A stretch of 44,574 bases of DNA from an uncultured Sphingomonas sp. (GCA_913777325.1 CAJYSA010000066.1:1-44574); one strand, 5' to 3'; positions 25,702 through 32,604 are shown, numbered from the stretch's first letter. Translations and numbers: made by a program. The notes: generated by a model not told the origin, from the sequence alone.

Positions 25702-25744
25702 CGGCCCCAACTCCTCCACGCACGACAGGTGCACGAGGCTGATC

Positions 25745-25760
25745 AGCAAGGGGCGTGCCA
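25745..25760 (-). promoter_or_regulatory. Sigma-54 promoter for the flgB operon
   Basis: The minus strand reads TGGCACGCCCCTTGCT, matching the -24/-12 consensus TGGCACG-N4-TTGC. The implied start point is near 25734, giving a leader of about 33 bases before flgB. The core is identical to the boxes at 28571 and 41543. Confidence 0.85.
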
Positions 25761-25809
25761 AATGGGGTGGCGAACAGCAAAGACAGACGCCCGCCGGGGC
25801 TTGCCCCTT

Positions 25810-25886
25810 CGTCATTGCGAGCGCAGCGAAGCAATCCAGGGCCGGATCAGGACGCCCTGGATTGCGTCGCTGCGCTCGCAATGACG
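25810..25886. repeat. ~77-bp REP-like palindrome, copy 5
   Basis: A near-identical copy with centre GCCGGATCAGGACG and one change in the right arm (GCGTCGCTGCG). Unusually, it lies between two divergent promoters rather than at a transcript end. Confidence 0.92.
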
Positions 25887-25895
25887 AAGGGAGGG

Positions 25896-25922
25896 CGGCA
25901 AAGGTTTGCCGTTTGCCGGCAA
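25896..25922. promoter_or_regulatory. Candidate enhancer palindromes for the sigma-54 activator
   Basis: CGGCAAA-GG-TTTGCCG (25896-25911) is a perfect palindrome with 7-bp arms, and TTGCCGGCAA (25913-25922) is a second perfect palindrome next to it. They lie about 55-80 bp upstream of the rightward sigma-54 box and about 136-177 bp from the leftward one. A 14/16 match recurs at 28332-28347, upstream of another sigma-54 box. Binding by the activator encoded at 34627 is inferred. Confidence 0.5.
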
Positions 25923-25976
25923 TCGCGGTTGCCGCCGGCCCCTGCCACACTGCCGCCTGGCCGCTGGCGAATCACT

Positions 25977-25992
25977 TGGCCCGCGCCTTGCA
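25977..25992 (+). promoter_or_regulatory. Sigma-54 promoter for the second stator pair and flgA
   Basis: TGGCCCGCGCCTTGCA fits the -24/-12 pattern with one change in the -24 box (CCCG for CACG). The expected start point is about 26003 and the ATG is at 26005, so the transcript would be almost leaderless. Confidence 0.7.
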
Positions 25993-26004
25993 ACAGGGAC
26001 GCGC

Positions 26005-26694
26005 ATGACACCCACGCTGTTCTTCGACCCCGTCGCGCTGGCGATCGTGCTGGGCGGCACCTTGCTGGCCACGGTGCTGCGCACCCCGCTGCGCGATCTG
26101 GGCCATGCGGTGCTGGCGCTGCGCGCGCTGCCGCGCCGGCGCTTTCGTGCCGATACGCGGCTGGAACAGATCACCGCGCTGGCGCGGATCGCGCAGCGCC
26201 ACGGCGTCCACGCGCTGGACCGCAGCGTGATCCGCGACACCGATATCGCCGCCGCGATCGCGCAGATCGTCGACGGCGCGCAGCCGGGCGCGGTGATCGC
26301 CGCGCTGGACACCGCGCGCCGCCAGCGCGCCGAGCGCCACCGCGTGATCGTCGAATGCTGGACCGCGATGGCCGAAGCCGCGCCGGCGATGGGGATGGTC
26401 GGCACGCTGGTCGGGCTGGTCGCGATGTTCACGCGCATGTCCGATCCGCAGGCGATCGGCGCGGCGATGGCCGTCGCGCTGCTCGCCACGCTGTATGGCG
26501 CGTTGCTCTCCAATATGGTCGCGATGCCGATCGCCGCGCGGCTGCGCACGCTGGCGCGCGCCGAGTTGCTGGAGCGCGAGCGGCTGGTCGCGCCGCTCGC
26601 CGAGCTGGCCGAGCGCGAGGCGCCGCGCGCGCGCCCGCGCCTGCACGAACCGGAGCCGCCGATCGTCATCGTCGAACAGGACGAAGCGGCATGA
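26005..26694 (+). CDS. MotA/PomA-like stator protein lacking the first helix
   Basis: A 229-residue MotA/ExbB-family protein. It aligns by eye with PomA from the second membrane helix onward: FFDPVALAIVLGGTLLATVL (6-25) corresponds to PomA helix 2. Residues 127-143 (APAMGMVGTLVGLVAMF) and 154-175 (MAVALLATLYGALLSNMVAMP) are helices 3 and 4, with the conserved proline at 128. The first helix is missing and no hydrophobic frame lies upstream. The tail is acidic (EPEPPIVIVEQDEAA). It overlaps the MotB-like gene by 4 nt (ATGA). It may be a second stator or an accessory ion channel; a standard MotA is encoded at 15426-16289. Confidence 0.85.
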   Translation: MTPTLFFDPVALAIVLGGTLLATVLRTPLRDLGHAVLALRALPRRRFRADTRLEQITALARIAQRHGVHALDRSVIRDTDIAAAIAQIVDGAQPGAVIAALDTARRQRAERHRVIVECWTAMAEAAPAMGMVGTLVGLVAMFTRMSDPQAIGAAMAVALLATLYGALLSNMVAMPIAARLRTLARAELLERERLVAPLAELAEREAPRARPRLHEPEPPIVIVEQDEAA

Positions 26695-27221
26695 GCGACG
26701 GCGACGTGCTGGATATCGCGCCGGGTCGCCCGCTGTGGCTGGTGACGCTGGCCGATCTCGCCTTGCTGCTGGTCGGCTTCTTCGTGCTGCTCCAGGCCAA
26801 CCAGACGCTGAGCCCACGTGACCTGGCGCGCGGCATTGCCGAGGGGTTCGGGGTCGCGCCCGCCCCGGCGGCGATGGCGGTCTCCAGCCACGGCATCAGC
26901 GGCTTCGCGGCGGGGTCGGCGGTGCTGCCGCAGCGCCCCGACGCGCTGATCGCCTGGGCGCGCGCCGAACTGCGCGATCCGCGCGTGCGGCTGACCATCA
27001 CCGCCGGCACCGACGGCAGCGCGGTGGATGTCGACGCGGCGTCGCGCAGCGCGGTGGTGCTCGCCGCCGATCGCGCGCGCGCGGTCGCCGCCGCGCTGGC
27101 GGCGGGCGGGGTGCCCGACCAGCGCCTGATCCTGTCCACGACCCCGGCGCGCGGCCCGCGCGCGGTGGTCGTCACGCTCGCCTTCGCGGGCGAAACCACC
27201 TCGCAAGGAACCCGCCGATGA
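26691..27221 (+). CDS. Short MotB-like protein
   Basis: A 176-residue partner of the MotA-like protein. The single helix LWLVTLADLALLLVGFFVLL (15-34) keeps the proton-binding aspartate at residue 22. The C-terminal part (about 80-165) resembles a shortened OmpA/MotB peptidoglycan-binding domain: LTITAGTDGS where the family has GHTD, then LAADRARAVAAALAAGGVPD. The usual Asn-x-x-Leu-Ser block is weak, so wall binding is doubtful. It overlaps both neighbours by 4 nt, and the next gene is flgA. The role could be torque generation or support of P-ring assembly; neither can be decided here. Confidence 0.8.
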   Translation: MSDGDVLDIAPGRPLWLVTLADLALLLVGFFVLLQANQTLSPRDLARGIAEGFGVAPAPAAMAVSSHGISGFAAGSAVLPQRPDALIAWARAELRDPRVRLTITAGTDGSAVDVDAASRSAVVLAADRARAVAAALAAGGVPDQRLILSTTPARGPRAVVVTLAFAGETTSQGTRR

Positions 27222-27730
27222 TCGCCCTGCTCGCCGCCGCCGCCCTTACCTTTCAGGATACCGGCGCGATCGATCGCGCGGTCGCCGCCTTCACCACGCG
27301 CCCGATCGGCAGCGAGGGCGGCGCGCGTGCCCCGGTCGATGCGCGGCTGCGGCTGGCGACCTGTTCGATGGTCGCGCTGTCATGGCGTACCGAGGCGCAT
27401 GACGCGGTGGTCGTCGCCTGTGCCGAGCCGGCGTGGCGGATCTTCGTGCCGGTGATCGCGCCGCCCCGCGCCGCGGCCGCCGCTTCCCCGGCCGTGCTGC
27501 GCGCGGGCGCCGCCGCTCCGCCCGCGCGCGCGGAACCGGTGATCCGGCGCGGCGACCCGGTGGTGATCGAGGCGGGCGCGGATGGCTTTTCGATCACGCG
27601 CGAAGGCGTGGCGATGGCCGACGCGGCGCCGGGCGGTCGCGTGATGATCCGCGTCGCCGACACCGCGCGCCCGGTGCAGGCGGTGGCGGTCGAGGCGGGG
27701 CGCGCGACCCTGCCCGGATGGCCGGAATAA
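27218..27730 (+). CDS. flgA: P-ring assembly chaperone FlgA
   Basis: A 170-residue periplasmic chaperone for FlgI. The C-terminal SAF-like domain is clear: RRGDPVVIEAGADGFSITRE, GVAMADAAPGGRVMIRV and PVQAVAVEAGRATLPGW. The N-terminus MIALLAAAALTFQD is a very short hydrophobic stretch without the usual positive charges, so the signal peptide is atypical or the start is wrong. The ATG overlaps the MotB-like stop (ATGA) and has AAGGA nearby, which favours it. It is co-transcribed with the second stator pair and lies just before flgM. Confidence 0.9.
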   Translation: MIALLAAAALTFQDTGAIDRAVAAFTTRPIGSEGGARAPVDARLRLATCSMVALSWRTEAHDAVVVACAEPAWRIFVPVIAPPRAAAAASPAVLRAGAAAPPARAEPVIRRGDPVVIEAGADGFSITREGVAMADAAPGGRVMIRVADTARPVQAVAVEAGRATLPGWPE

Positions 27731-27738
27731 AAAAGTGC

Positions 27739-27765
27739 TAAAGCCCCCCCTCCAGCGGTCGTTTC
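27739..27765 (+). promoter_or_regulatory. Sigma-28 (FliA) promoter for flgMN
   Basis: TAAAG (27739-27743), 14 bases, then GTCGTTTC (27758-27765). The spacing equals the canonical TAAAGTTT-N11-GCCGATAA and the box matches the one before fliC. It lies eight bases after the flgA stop and 33 bases before the flgM ATG. Confidence 0.7.
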
Positions 27766-27798
27766 TGCCGGTGTCAGCGGAAAGCGACAGGTGTGGAC

Positions 27799-28116
27799 AT
27801 GGTGGACTCAATAGGATCAGCGACGGTGAGGGCGGGGTTATCTCCCGTCTCGACCGTCCAACGCGCCGGCAAGGCCGGGCCGGTCGCCGAGACGGCACCG
27901 GTCGCCAAGGCGGCAAGCCCGGCGGGTGCGGACGCGACGCAGGCGCCCGGCGCGATGGCCAGCGCGATGGCATCGTCGCCGCCGGTCAACGCGGATCGCG
28001 TGCAGCAGATCAAGACCGCGCTCGCCAACGGCACCTTCCCGCTGTCGCCCTCGACGATCGCGGATCAATTCATCGCGCTGCGCTACGATTGGATGTCCCG
28101 CAATGAACAGGCGTGA
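27799..28116 (+). CDS. flgM: Anti-sigma-28 factor FlgM
   Basis: A 105-residue anti-sigma factor. The C-terminal FliA-binding helices are VNADRVQQIKTALANGTFPL and SPSTIADQFIALRYDW. The N-terminal half is Ala/Pro-rich and likely disordered, as needed for export through the flagellar channel. ATG 27799 (MVDSIGSATVRAG) was preferred because AGG lies at a good distance; a GTG at 27793 is also in frame. FlgM holds FliA inactive until the hook is complete. The gene overlaps flgN by 14 bases. Confidence 0.92.
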   Translation: MVDSIGSATVRAGLSPVSTVQRAGKAGPVAETAPVAKAASPAGADATQAPGAMASAMASSPPVNADRVQQIKTALANGTFPLSPSTIADQFIALRYDWMSRNEQA

Positions 28117-28417
28117 TGCGCTGGTGCGCGTGATCGACATGCTCCATGCCGAGATCGCCGCGCTGAAGAGCAACGACATGAACGCGCTGGAGCGCGCGAC
28201 CGCGAACAAGCTGCGCGCGATCGAGGAGTTGCAACAGCTCGGCGACGGCCCGGCCACGCCGGAGCTGCGCGGGCTGGTCGAAGAGGCGGATCGCCTGAAC
28301 GACACCTGCCGCATCTACGTGAACCTGATGGCGGCAAATGTTCGCCGCCGCCTGCAACTTCTTTCCGGTCAGGGCGGCAACGCCTATGGCCGCGGCCCCG
28401 CCGCCGCCTACGCCTGA
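28103..28417 (+). CDS. flgN: FlgN-like flagellar chaperone
   Basis: A 104-residue, helix-rich protein in the position of flgN, directly after flgM. It shows the FlgN family pattern: VIDMLHAEIAALKSNDMNAL then ERATANKLRAIEELQQL, and further RLNDTCRIYVNLMAANVRRR. FlgN chaperones the junction proteins FlgK and FlgL to the export gate. The sequence is short compared with enterobacterial FlgN (~140), and the C-terminus (GGNAYGRGPAAAYA) is low-complexity. The call rests on both family pattern and context. Confidence 0.85.
   Translation: MNRRDALVRVIDMLHAEIAALKSNDMNALERATANKLRAIEELQQLGDGPATPELRGLVEEADRLNDTCRIYVNLMAANVRRRLQLLSGQGGNAYGRGPAAAYA
28332..28347 (+). promoter_or_regulatory. Candidate enhancer palindrome inside flgN
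   Basis: CGGCAAATGTTCGCCG matches the palindrome at 25896-25911 at 14 of 16 positions and is itself nearly symmetric. It lies about 225 bp upstream of the sigma-54 box at 28571, a workable enhancer distance. Because it is inside coding sequence, chance cannot be excluded. Confidence 0.4.
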
Positions 28418-28440
28418 CCGGCATCACCGCTGACACCGAC

Positions 28441-28467
28441 ACGCCCCGGCCCCCACCGCCGGGGCGT
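28441..28467 (+). terminator. Hairpin after flgN
   Basis: ACGCCCCGGC (28441-28450), a seven-base loop and GCCGGGGCGT (28458-28467) form a perfect 10-bp stem 24 bases after the flgN stop. Only two T residues follow directly. It is a probable terminator of the flgMN transcript. Confidence 0.6.
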
Positions 28468-28483
28468 TGTGATTCCGGGCTTC

Positions 28484-28560
28484 CGTCATTGCGAGCGCAG
28501 CGACGCAATCCAGTGCTGAACCAAGCCGCCCTGGATTGCTTCGCTGCGCTCGCAATGACG
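28484..28560. repeat. ~77-bp REP-like palindrome, copy 6
   Basis: A full copy with CAGTGCTGAACCAAGCCG as the variable centre. It lies between the flgN terminator and the next sigma-54 box, insulating the two operons. Confidence 0.92.
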
Positions 28561-28570
28561 ATGTGGGCGT

Positions 28571-28586
28571 TGGCACGCCCCTTGCA
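28571..28586 (+). promoter_or_regulatory. Sigma-54 promoter for the transglycosylase-flhA-fliA operon
   Basis: TGGCACGCCCCTTGCA is a perfect match to the -24/-12 consensus. The implied start is about 28597 while the only suitable ATG is at 28599, so the message would begin almost at the start codon, as at 25977. Confidence 0.88.
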
Positions 28587-28598
28587 GCAATGCGGGGC

Positions 28599-29438
28599 AT
28601 GACCGTTTCCGCGATCACCTCTGCCAGCCAGCGCGTCACGTCCGCGATTCAGCGCGCGGCGCAGCGCACCGGCGTCGACTTCGACTATCTGATGGGTCAG
28701 GCGCGGCTGGAAAGCGGGCTGAACGCCAATGCGCGCTCGGGCACCTCCTCGGCGGCGGGGCTGTACCAGTTCCTCGACCAGAGCTGGCTGGCGGTGGTCA
28801 AGCAGCATGGCGGCGAGCACGGGCTGGGCTGGGCCGCCGACAGCATCCAGAAGTCGGGCGGGCGCTACGTCGTGAGCGGCGGCAACCGCCAGGCGATCCT
28901 GGGGCTGCGCAACAATCCCGAGATCTCCGCGCTGATGGCCGCCGAGCACGCCAGCGACAACAAGGGCGCGATCGAGGCGGTGACGGGGCGCGAGGCGACC
29001 GGCACCGATTTGTACATGGCGCATTTCCTGGGCATCGGCGGCGCGCGCACCTTCCTGTCGGCGATGCAGAGCAACCCGGATCGCAGCGCCGCCGCGGTCT
29101 TCCCGACCGCCGCGCGCGCCAACCGCAGCGTCTTCTACGAGCGCGACGGCTCGCCGCGCTCGCTCTCCGAAGTGTATCAGCGCTTCGCCGACAAGCTGGG
29201 CGGCGGCAGCGACGCCGCCGCGACCGCCAAGGCCAACAACCAGTGGCAGTTCGCCGCGCAGGCGCTGGCGATGGGCCAGGACGCCACCGTCGTCACCGGC
29301 GCCGGGCAGAGCGCCAGCGACGCGCTCGACTGGGCGAAGTCGGCGCTGGGCGCGCGCGGGACGCAGGGCAGCCTGTTGCGCCCGTCGCCCGACAATGCGC
29401 GGCTGGCGTATATGATGCTCGCCGGGCTGGGGCGCTAA
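28599..29438 (+). CDS. Flagellar lytic transglycosylase (SLT domain), no signal peptide
   Basis: A 279-residue protein with a lysozyme-like SLT domain at about residues 20-130. The catalytic glutamate lies in GQARLESGLN, followed by SSAAGLYQFLDQSWLAVVKQ (the G-x-x-Q-F element). The second half is less conserved and may bind FlgJ. A wall-cutting enzyme next to flhA fits the missing muramidase domain of FlgJ, as with SltF of Rhodobacter. Unlike SltF, the N-terminus (MTVSAITSASQRVTSAIQRA) has no signal peptide, so export may go through the flagellar type III path. flhA begins three bases after the stop. Confidence 0.88.
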   Translation: MTVSAITSASQRVTSAIQRAAQRTGVDFDYLMGQARLESGLNANARSGTSSAAGLYQFLDQSWLAVVKQHGGEHGLGWAADSIQKSGGRYVVSGGNRQAILGLRNNPEISALMAAEHASDNKGAIEAVTGREATGTDLYMAHFLGIGGARTFLSAMQSNPDRSAAAVFPTAARANRSVFYERDGSPRSLSEVYQRFADKLGGGSDAAATAKANNQWQFAAQALAMGQDATVVTGAGQSASDALDWAKSALGARGTQGSLLRPSPDNARLAYMMLAGLGR

Positions 29439-29441
29439 GAA

Positions 29442-31505
29442 ATGAAGATCCTCGCCGCCGCGCGCCAGGGTGCGCTCCCCGCCGCGATCCTGCTGCTCGT
29501 CGTCCTCATGGTCGTGCCGATCCCGGCGTTCATGCTGGACGTGTTCTTCATCATGAACATCACGATCAGCCTGGCGGTGCTGATGGTCGCGCTGAACGCC
29601 GAGAAGCCGCTCGACTTCTCGTCCTTCCCCACCGTGCTGCTGTTCGCGACGCTGTTCCGCCTCGGCCTGAACGTCGCGTCGACCCGCATCGTGCTGGTCC
29701 ATGGCCATACCGGATCGGCGGCGGCGGGGCATGTCATCGAGGCGTTCGGGTCGTTCGTGATCGGCGGCGACTATGTCGTCGGCCTGTTCGTGTTCGCGAT
29801 CATCGTCATCATCAACCTGATCGTCGTCACCAAGGGCGCGGGCCGCGTGTCCGAAGTGTCGGCGCGCTTCACCCTCGACGCGCTGCCCGGCAAGCAGATG
29901 GCGATCGACGCCGACCTGAACGCCGGCCTGATCACGCCGGACGAGGCCAAGAAGCGCCGCGTCGACGTCGCGACCGAGGCCGAATTCTACGGCTCGATGG
30001 ACGGCTCGTCCAAGTTCGTGAAGGGCGACGCGGTCGCCGGGCTGCTGATCCTCGCCGCCAACATCGTCGGCGGCTTGATCCTCGGGCCGGTCAGCCACTC
30101 GCTGACGATCGCCAAGGCCGCGCAGACCTATACGATGCTGGCGATCGGCGACGCGCTGGTCGCGCAGGTGCCCGCGCTGCTGCTGTCGATCGCCGCTGCC
30201 GCCATCGTCACCCGCGTGAAGTCCGAAAAGGATCTGGCGGGCCAGATCGGCAGCCAGTTCGGCTCGGCGCGCACCTGGACCCCGGTCGCCGCGATCCTGA
30301 CGCTGCTCGGCGTGCTGCCGGGGATGCCGCATCTCGTGATCCTGCCGCTTGCCGCCGCCGCCGGGTTCGCCGCGTGGAAGCTGCACCAGATCGCCAAGCG
30401 CCCCGCGATCGTCGAGGCCCCCGCGCCCGTCGAGGCACCCGATCCGTCCAAGATCGGCTGGGACGAAGTGTCGGAGACGATGCTGGTCAACCTCGACATC
30501 GGGTACGGGCTGGTCCCGCTGGTCGACGAGCGTCGCGGTGCGCCGCTGATGGGCCGCATCACCGGCGTACGCCGCCAGCTGTCGAAGGAACTCGGCTTCG
30601 TCGTGCCGCAGGTGCGCGTCCGCGACGACATCAACCTGCCGCCCTACACGTACCGCGTGATGCTGGGCGGCGTGTGCGTCGGCGAGGATCAGGTGTCGCC
30701 CGACGAGATGCTGGCGCTCGACACCGGGCAAGGCTTCGGCGAGCTGATCGGCAAGAAGGCCAAGGATCCCACCTTCGGGCTGGACGCGACGTGGATCGCG
30801 ACCGGCGACGCCGATGTCGCGACGGGCCAGGGCTATCTGGTCGTCGATTCGGGCACGGTCATCGCCACGCACCTGAACCACGCGCTGGGCGCCAATGCCG
30901 GCGACCTGCTGGGCGCGGACGAGGTACAATCGCTGCTCGACGAGCTGAAGGAGCGCGCGCCGCAACTGGTCGCCGCGCTGGCCCCGCTGCCGCTGACCTC
31001 GCTGGCGACCGTCCTGAAGGGCCTGTTGTCCGAAGGCATCCAGCTCCGCGAATTCCGCCGCATCGCCGCCGCGGTCTCGCTCGCCGCGCAGCGCACCGTC
31101 GATCCGTCCGAGATCATCGAGCTGATCCGCCCCGAGCTCGGCTCGCTGATCATCGCCAAGCTGGCGGGCGTGCGCGAGCCGCTGCGCGTGATGACGCTGG
31201 AGGGCGGGCTGGAGCAACTGCTCGGCCAAGCCGCGCGCCAGGATCCGGGCCGGCACGTCATCGAACCCGAACTCGGCCGGCGCATCGTCGACGCGCTGCA
31301 AGCCGCGGCCCAGCCGCTGATCGCGGAAGCGAAGCCGTTCGCGCTGGTCGTCCAGCCCGCGATCCGCGTCGCCATCCGCAAACTCATCCGCACCGTTCTA
31401 CCGGATACGCCCGTCATGAGCTTCTTCGAAGTCCCCGAGGACAAGGCCGTCGAGGTCGTCGCGATCATCGGCAACCAGCCGCAGCAACAGGCGCTGGCGG
31501 CATGA
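29442..31505 (+). CDS. flhA: Flagellar export gate protein FlhA
   Basis: The large export gate subunit, 687 residues. The N-terminal half is a membrane domain with about eight hydrophobic helices. Its FHIPEP-family core includes FPTVLLFATLFRLGLNVAST and the cytoplasmic loop AGRVSEVSARFTLDALPGKQ and MAIDADLNAGLITPDEA. The C-terminal cytoplasmic domain (about 330-687) binds chaperone-substrate complexes. The ATG follows the transglycosylase after three bases and the stop overlaps fliA (ATGA). flhB and the fliPQR genes are not in the window. Confidence 0.97.
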   Translation: MKILAAARQGALPAAILLLVVLMVVPIPAFMLDVFFIMNITISLAVLMVALNAEKPLDFSSFPTVLLFATLFRLGLNVASTRIVLVHGHTGSAAAGHVIEAFGSFVIGGDYVVGLFVFAIIVIINLIVVTKGAGRVSEVSARFTLDALPGKQMAIDADLNAGLITPDEAKKRRVDVATEAEFYGSMDGSSKFVKGDAVAGLLILAANIVGGLILGPVSHSLTIAKAAQTYTMLAIGDALVAQVPALLLSIAAAAIVTRVKSEKDLAGQIGSQFGSARTWTPVAAILTLLGVLPGMPHLVILPLAAAAGFAAWKLHQIAKRPAIVEAPAPVEAPDPSKIGWDEVSETMLVNLDIGYGLVPLVDERRGAPLMGRITGVRRQLSKELGFVVPQVRVRDDINLPPYTYRVMLGGVCVGEDQVSPDEMLALDTGQGFGELIGKKAKDPTFGLDATWIATGDADVATGQGYLVVDSGTVIATHLNHALGANAGDLLGADEVQSLLDELKERAPQLVAALAPLPLTSLATVLKGLLSEGIQLREFRRIAAAVSLAAQRTVDPSEIIELIRPELGSLIIAKLAGVREPLRVMTLEGGLEQLLGQAARQDPGRHVIEPELGRRIVDALQAAAQPLIAEAKPFALVVQPAIRVAIRKLIRTVLPDTPVMSFFEVPEDKAVEVVAIIGNQPQQQALAA

Positions 31506-32284
31506 GCGCGGAACCGATGCCGCAGGCGTTCACCGCCGCACAGCCGGTCCCGCAGCCCGCGCCGATCCCGCTCGACGCGCCGCTCACCTATAAGCCGCGT
31601 GCGCGCGCGCGGGACGAGAATGCGCTGGTGCGCGAGCATCTGCCGCTCGTCCGGCGGCTGGCGTGGCATGTCCATGGCAGCGTCTCGACCGCGATCGAGG
31701 TCGAGGATCTGGTGCAGGTCGGGCTGGTCGCGCTGGTCGAGGCGGTCGCCGCGTTCGAGGATCGCGGCACCGCGACGCTCAAGCAATATCTGGTCACGCG
31801 GCTGCGCGGCGCGATGATCGACGAGCTGCGCCGCCACGCCGCGATGACGCGCGGCGCGATCCGCCGCCGCCGCGAATATGCGCGCGCGGTGAACCAGCTG
31901 AGCCATCATTATGGCCGCGCGCCGACCGAGCGCGAGCTGGCGGCGCGGCTGGAGGTCAGCCCCGAGAAGCTGCGCACGGACTATGCCGCCGCCGAGGCGG
32001 TGAAGTACGAATCGATCGACGAGGTGTATGCCGACGACCAGCCGTGGTTCGCCAGCGACGAGCCCGACGCCTTCGCGCAACTGGCCGAGACGCAGACCCG
32101 CGACCGCCTGATCGCCGCGATCGCCGCGCTGCCCGAGCGCGAGCAGCTGGTGATCCAGCTCTACCATGTCGAGGAACTGAACCTGGAGGAGATCGGCCAG
32201 GTGCTGAACATCGGCGCCGCGCGCGTCTGCCAGATCAAGAGCGCGGCGCACGCCAAGCTGAAGAAGGCGATGGCGCACCGCTGA
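31502..32284 (+). CDS. fliA: RNA polymerase sigma-28 factor FliA
   Basis: A 260-residue sigma-70 family factor for late flagellar genes. Region 2 includes LVREHLPLVRRLAWHVHGSV and IEVEDLVQVGLVALVEAVAA. Region 3 follows (YGRAPTERELAARLEVSPEK) and region 4 is the helix-turn-helix ALPEREQLVIQLYHVEELNL then EEIGQVLNIGAARVCQIKSA. It begins at ATG 31502, overlapping flhA by 4 nt. Activity would be held by FlgM (27799). Predicted targets in this window are fliC and flgM. A strong terminator follows. Confidence 0.95.
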   Translation: MSAEPMPQAFTAAQPVPQPAPIPLDAPLTYKPRARARDENALVREHLPLVRRLAWHVHGSVSTAIEVEDLVQVGLVALVEAVAAFEDRGTATLKQYLVTRLRGAMIDELRRHAAMTRGAIRRRREYARAVNQLSHHYGRAPTERELAARLEVSPEKLRTDYAAAEAVKYESIDEVYADDQPWFASDEPDAFAQLAETQTRDRLIAAIAALPEREQLVIQLYHVEELNLEEIGQVLNIGAARVCQIKSAAHAKLKKAMAHR

Positions 32285-32310
32285 CCGGGGTTTCCGGATC
32301 GCCCACGATC

Positions 32311-32343
32311 GGCCCGGCTGTACCGTCAGCCGGGCCTTTTTTT
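32311..32343 (+). terminator. Rho-independent terminator after fliA
   Basis: GGCCCGGCTG (32311-32320), loop TACCGT, CAGCCGGGCC (32327-32336) and then seven T residues. This is a textbook intrinsic terminator ending the transglycosylase-flhA-fliA operon. Confidence 0.95.
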
Positions 32344-32395
32344 GTGCCGGACGCGCGGCTTGCGCGTTGGGTCGGGGCAGAAGGAGAGCGATGCG

Positions 32396-32530
32396 ATGAC
32401 CGAACCCCGCAGCCACCCCGCCCTGACCGAGGAACAACGCGATCCCGACAGCGGCGGCGACCCCGATGAGCTGCCCGCCGGCGAGCCGGAGGATAATCCG
32501 GATGACCTGACGGTCGGCGGCGAGGAATAG
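32396..32530 (+). CDS. Small acidic hypothetical protein
   Basis: A 44-residue, very acidic, proline-rich peptide (begins MTEPRSHPALTEEQRDPDSG, ends PDDLTVGGEE). AAGGAG lies nine bases before the ATG, a good ribosome binding site, and the gene follows a strong terminator. It contains no hydrophobic stretch and no cysteine. I do not recognise a family. It could be a genuine small protein of unknown function; coding by chance in G/C-rich DNA is possible, but the ribosome binding site argues for it. Confidence 0.55.
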   Translation: MTEPRSHPALTEEQRDPDSGGDPDELPAGEPEDNPDDLTVGGEE

Positions 32531-32579
32531 GCAGGGAGCGGCGCGTTCCGTCCCCTCGCCGATCGTCCCGCACTTTTGT

Positions 32580-32604
32580 CATCCAGGCGAAGGCCGGGGT
32601 GACG
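32580..32604. repeat. TCATCC-GAAG-hairpin repeat
   Basis: TCATCCAGGC, GAAG loop, GCCGGGGTGA form an imperfect hairpin. Short repeats of this form (TCATCCCGGCGAAGGCCGGG) are, to my knowledge, common between genes in sphingomonads. Only one copy is in this window. Confidence 0.55.

Larger units (their letters stand above)
25702..26004. other. Divergent control region flgB / second stator pair
   Basis: This ~300-base region separates leftward flgB from the rightward MotA-like gene. From left to right it contains a leftward sigma-54 box, a REP-like palindrome, two palindromes of the GGCAA/TTGCC type, and a rightward sigma-54 box (each listed). No gene is present. It appears to be the central regulatory node of the flg block. 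Confidence 0.7.

Noticed and set aside
28083-31301. 1072-codon minus-strand frame across the transglycosylase and flhA
   Set aside because: Same reason: antisense shadow with low-complexity composition.
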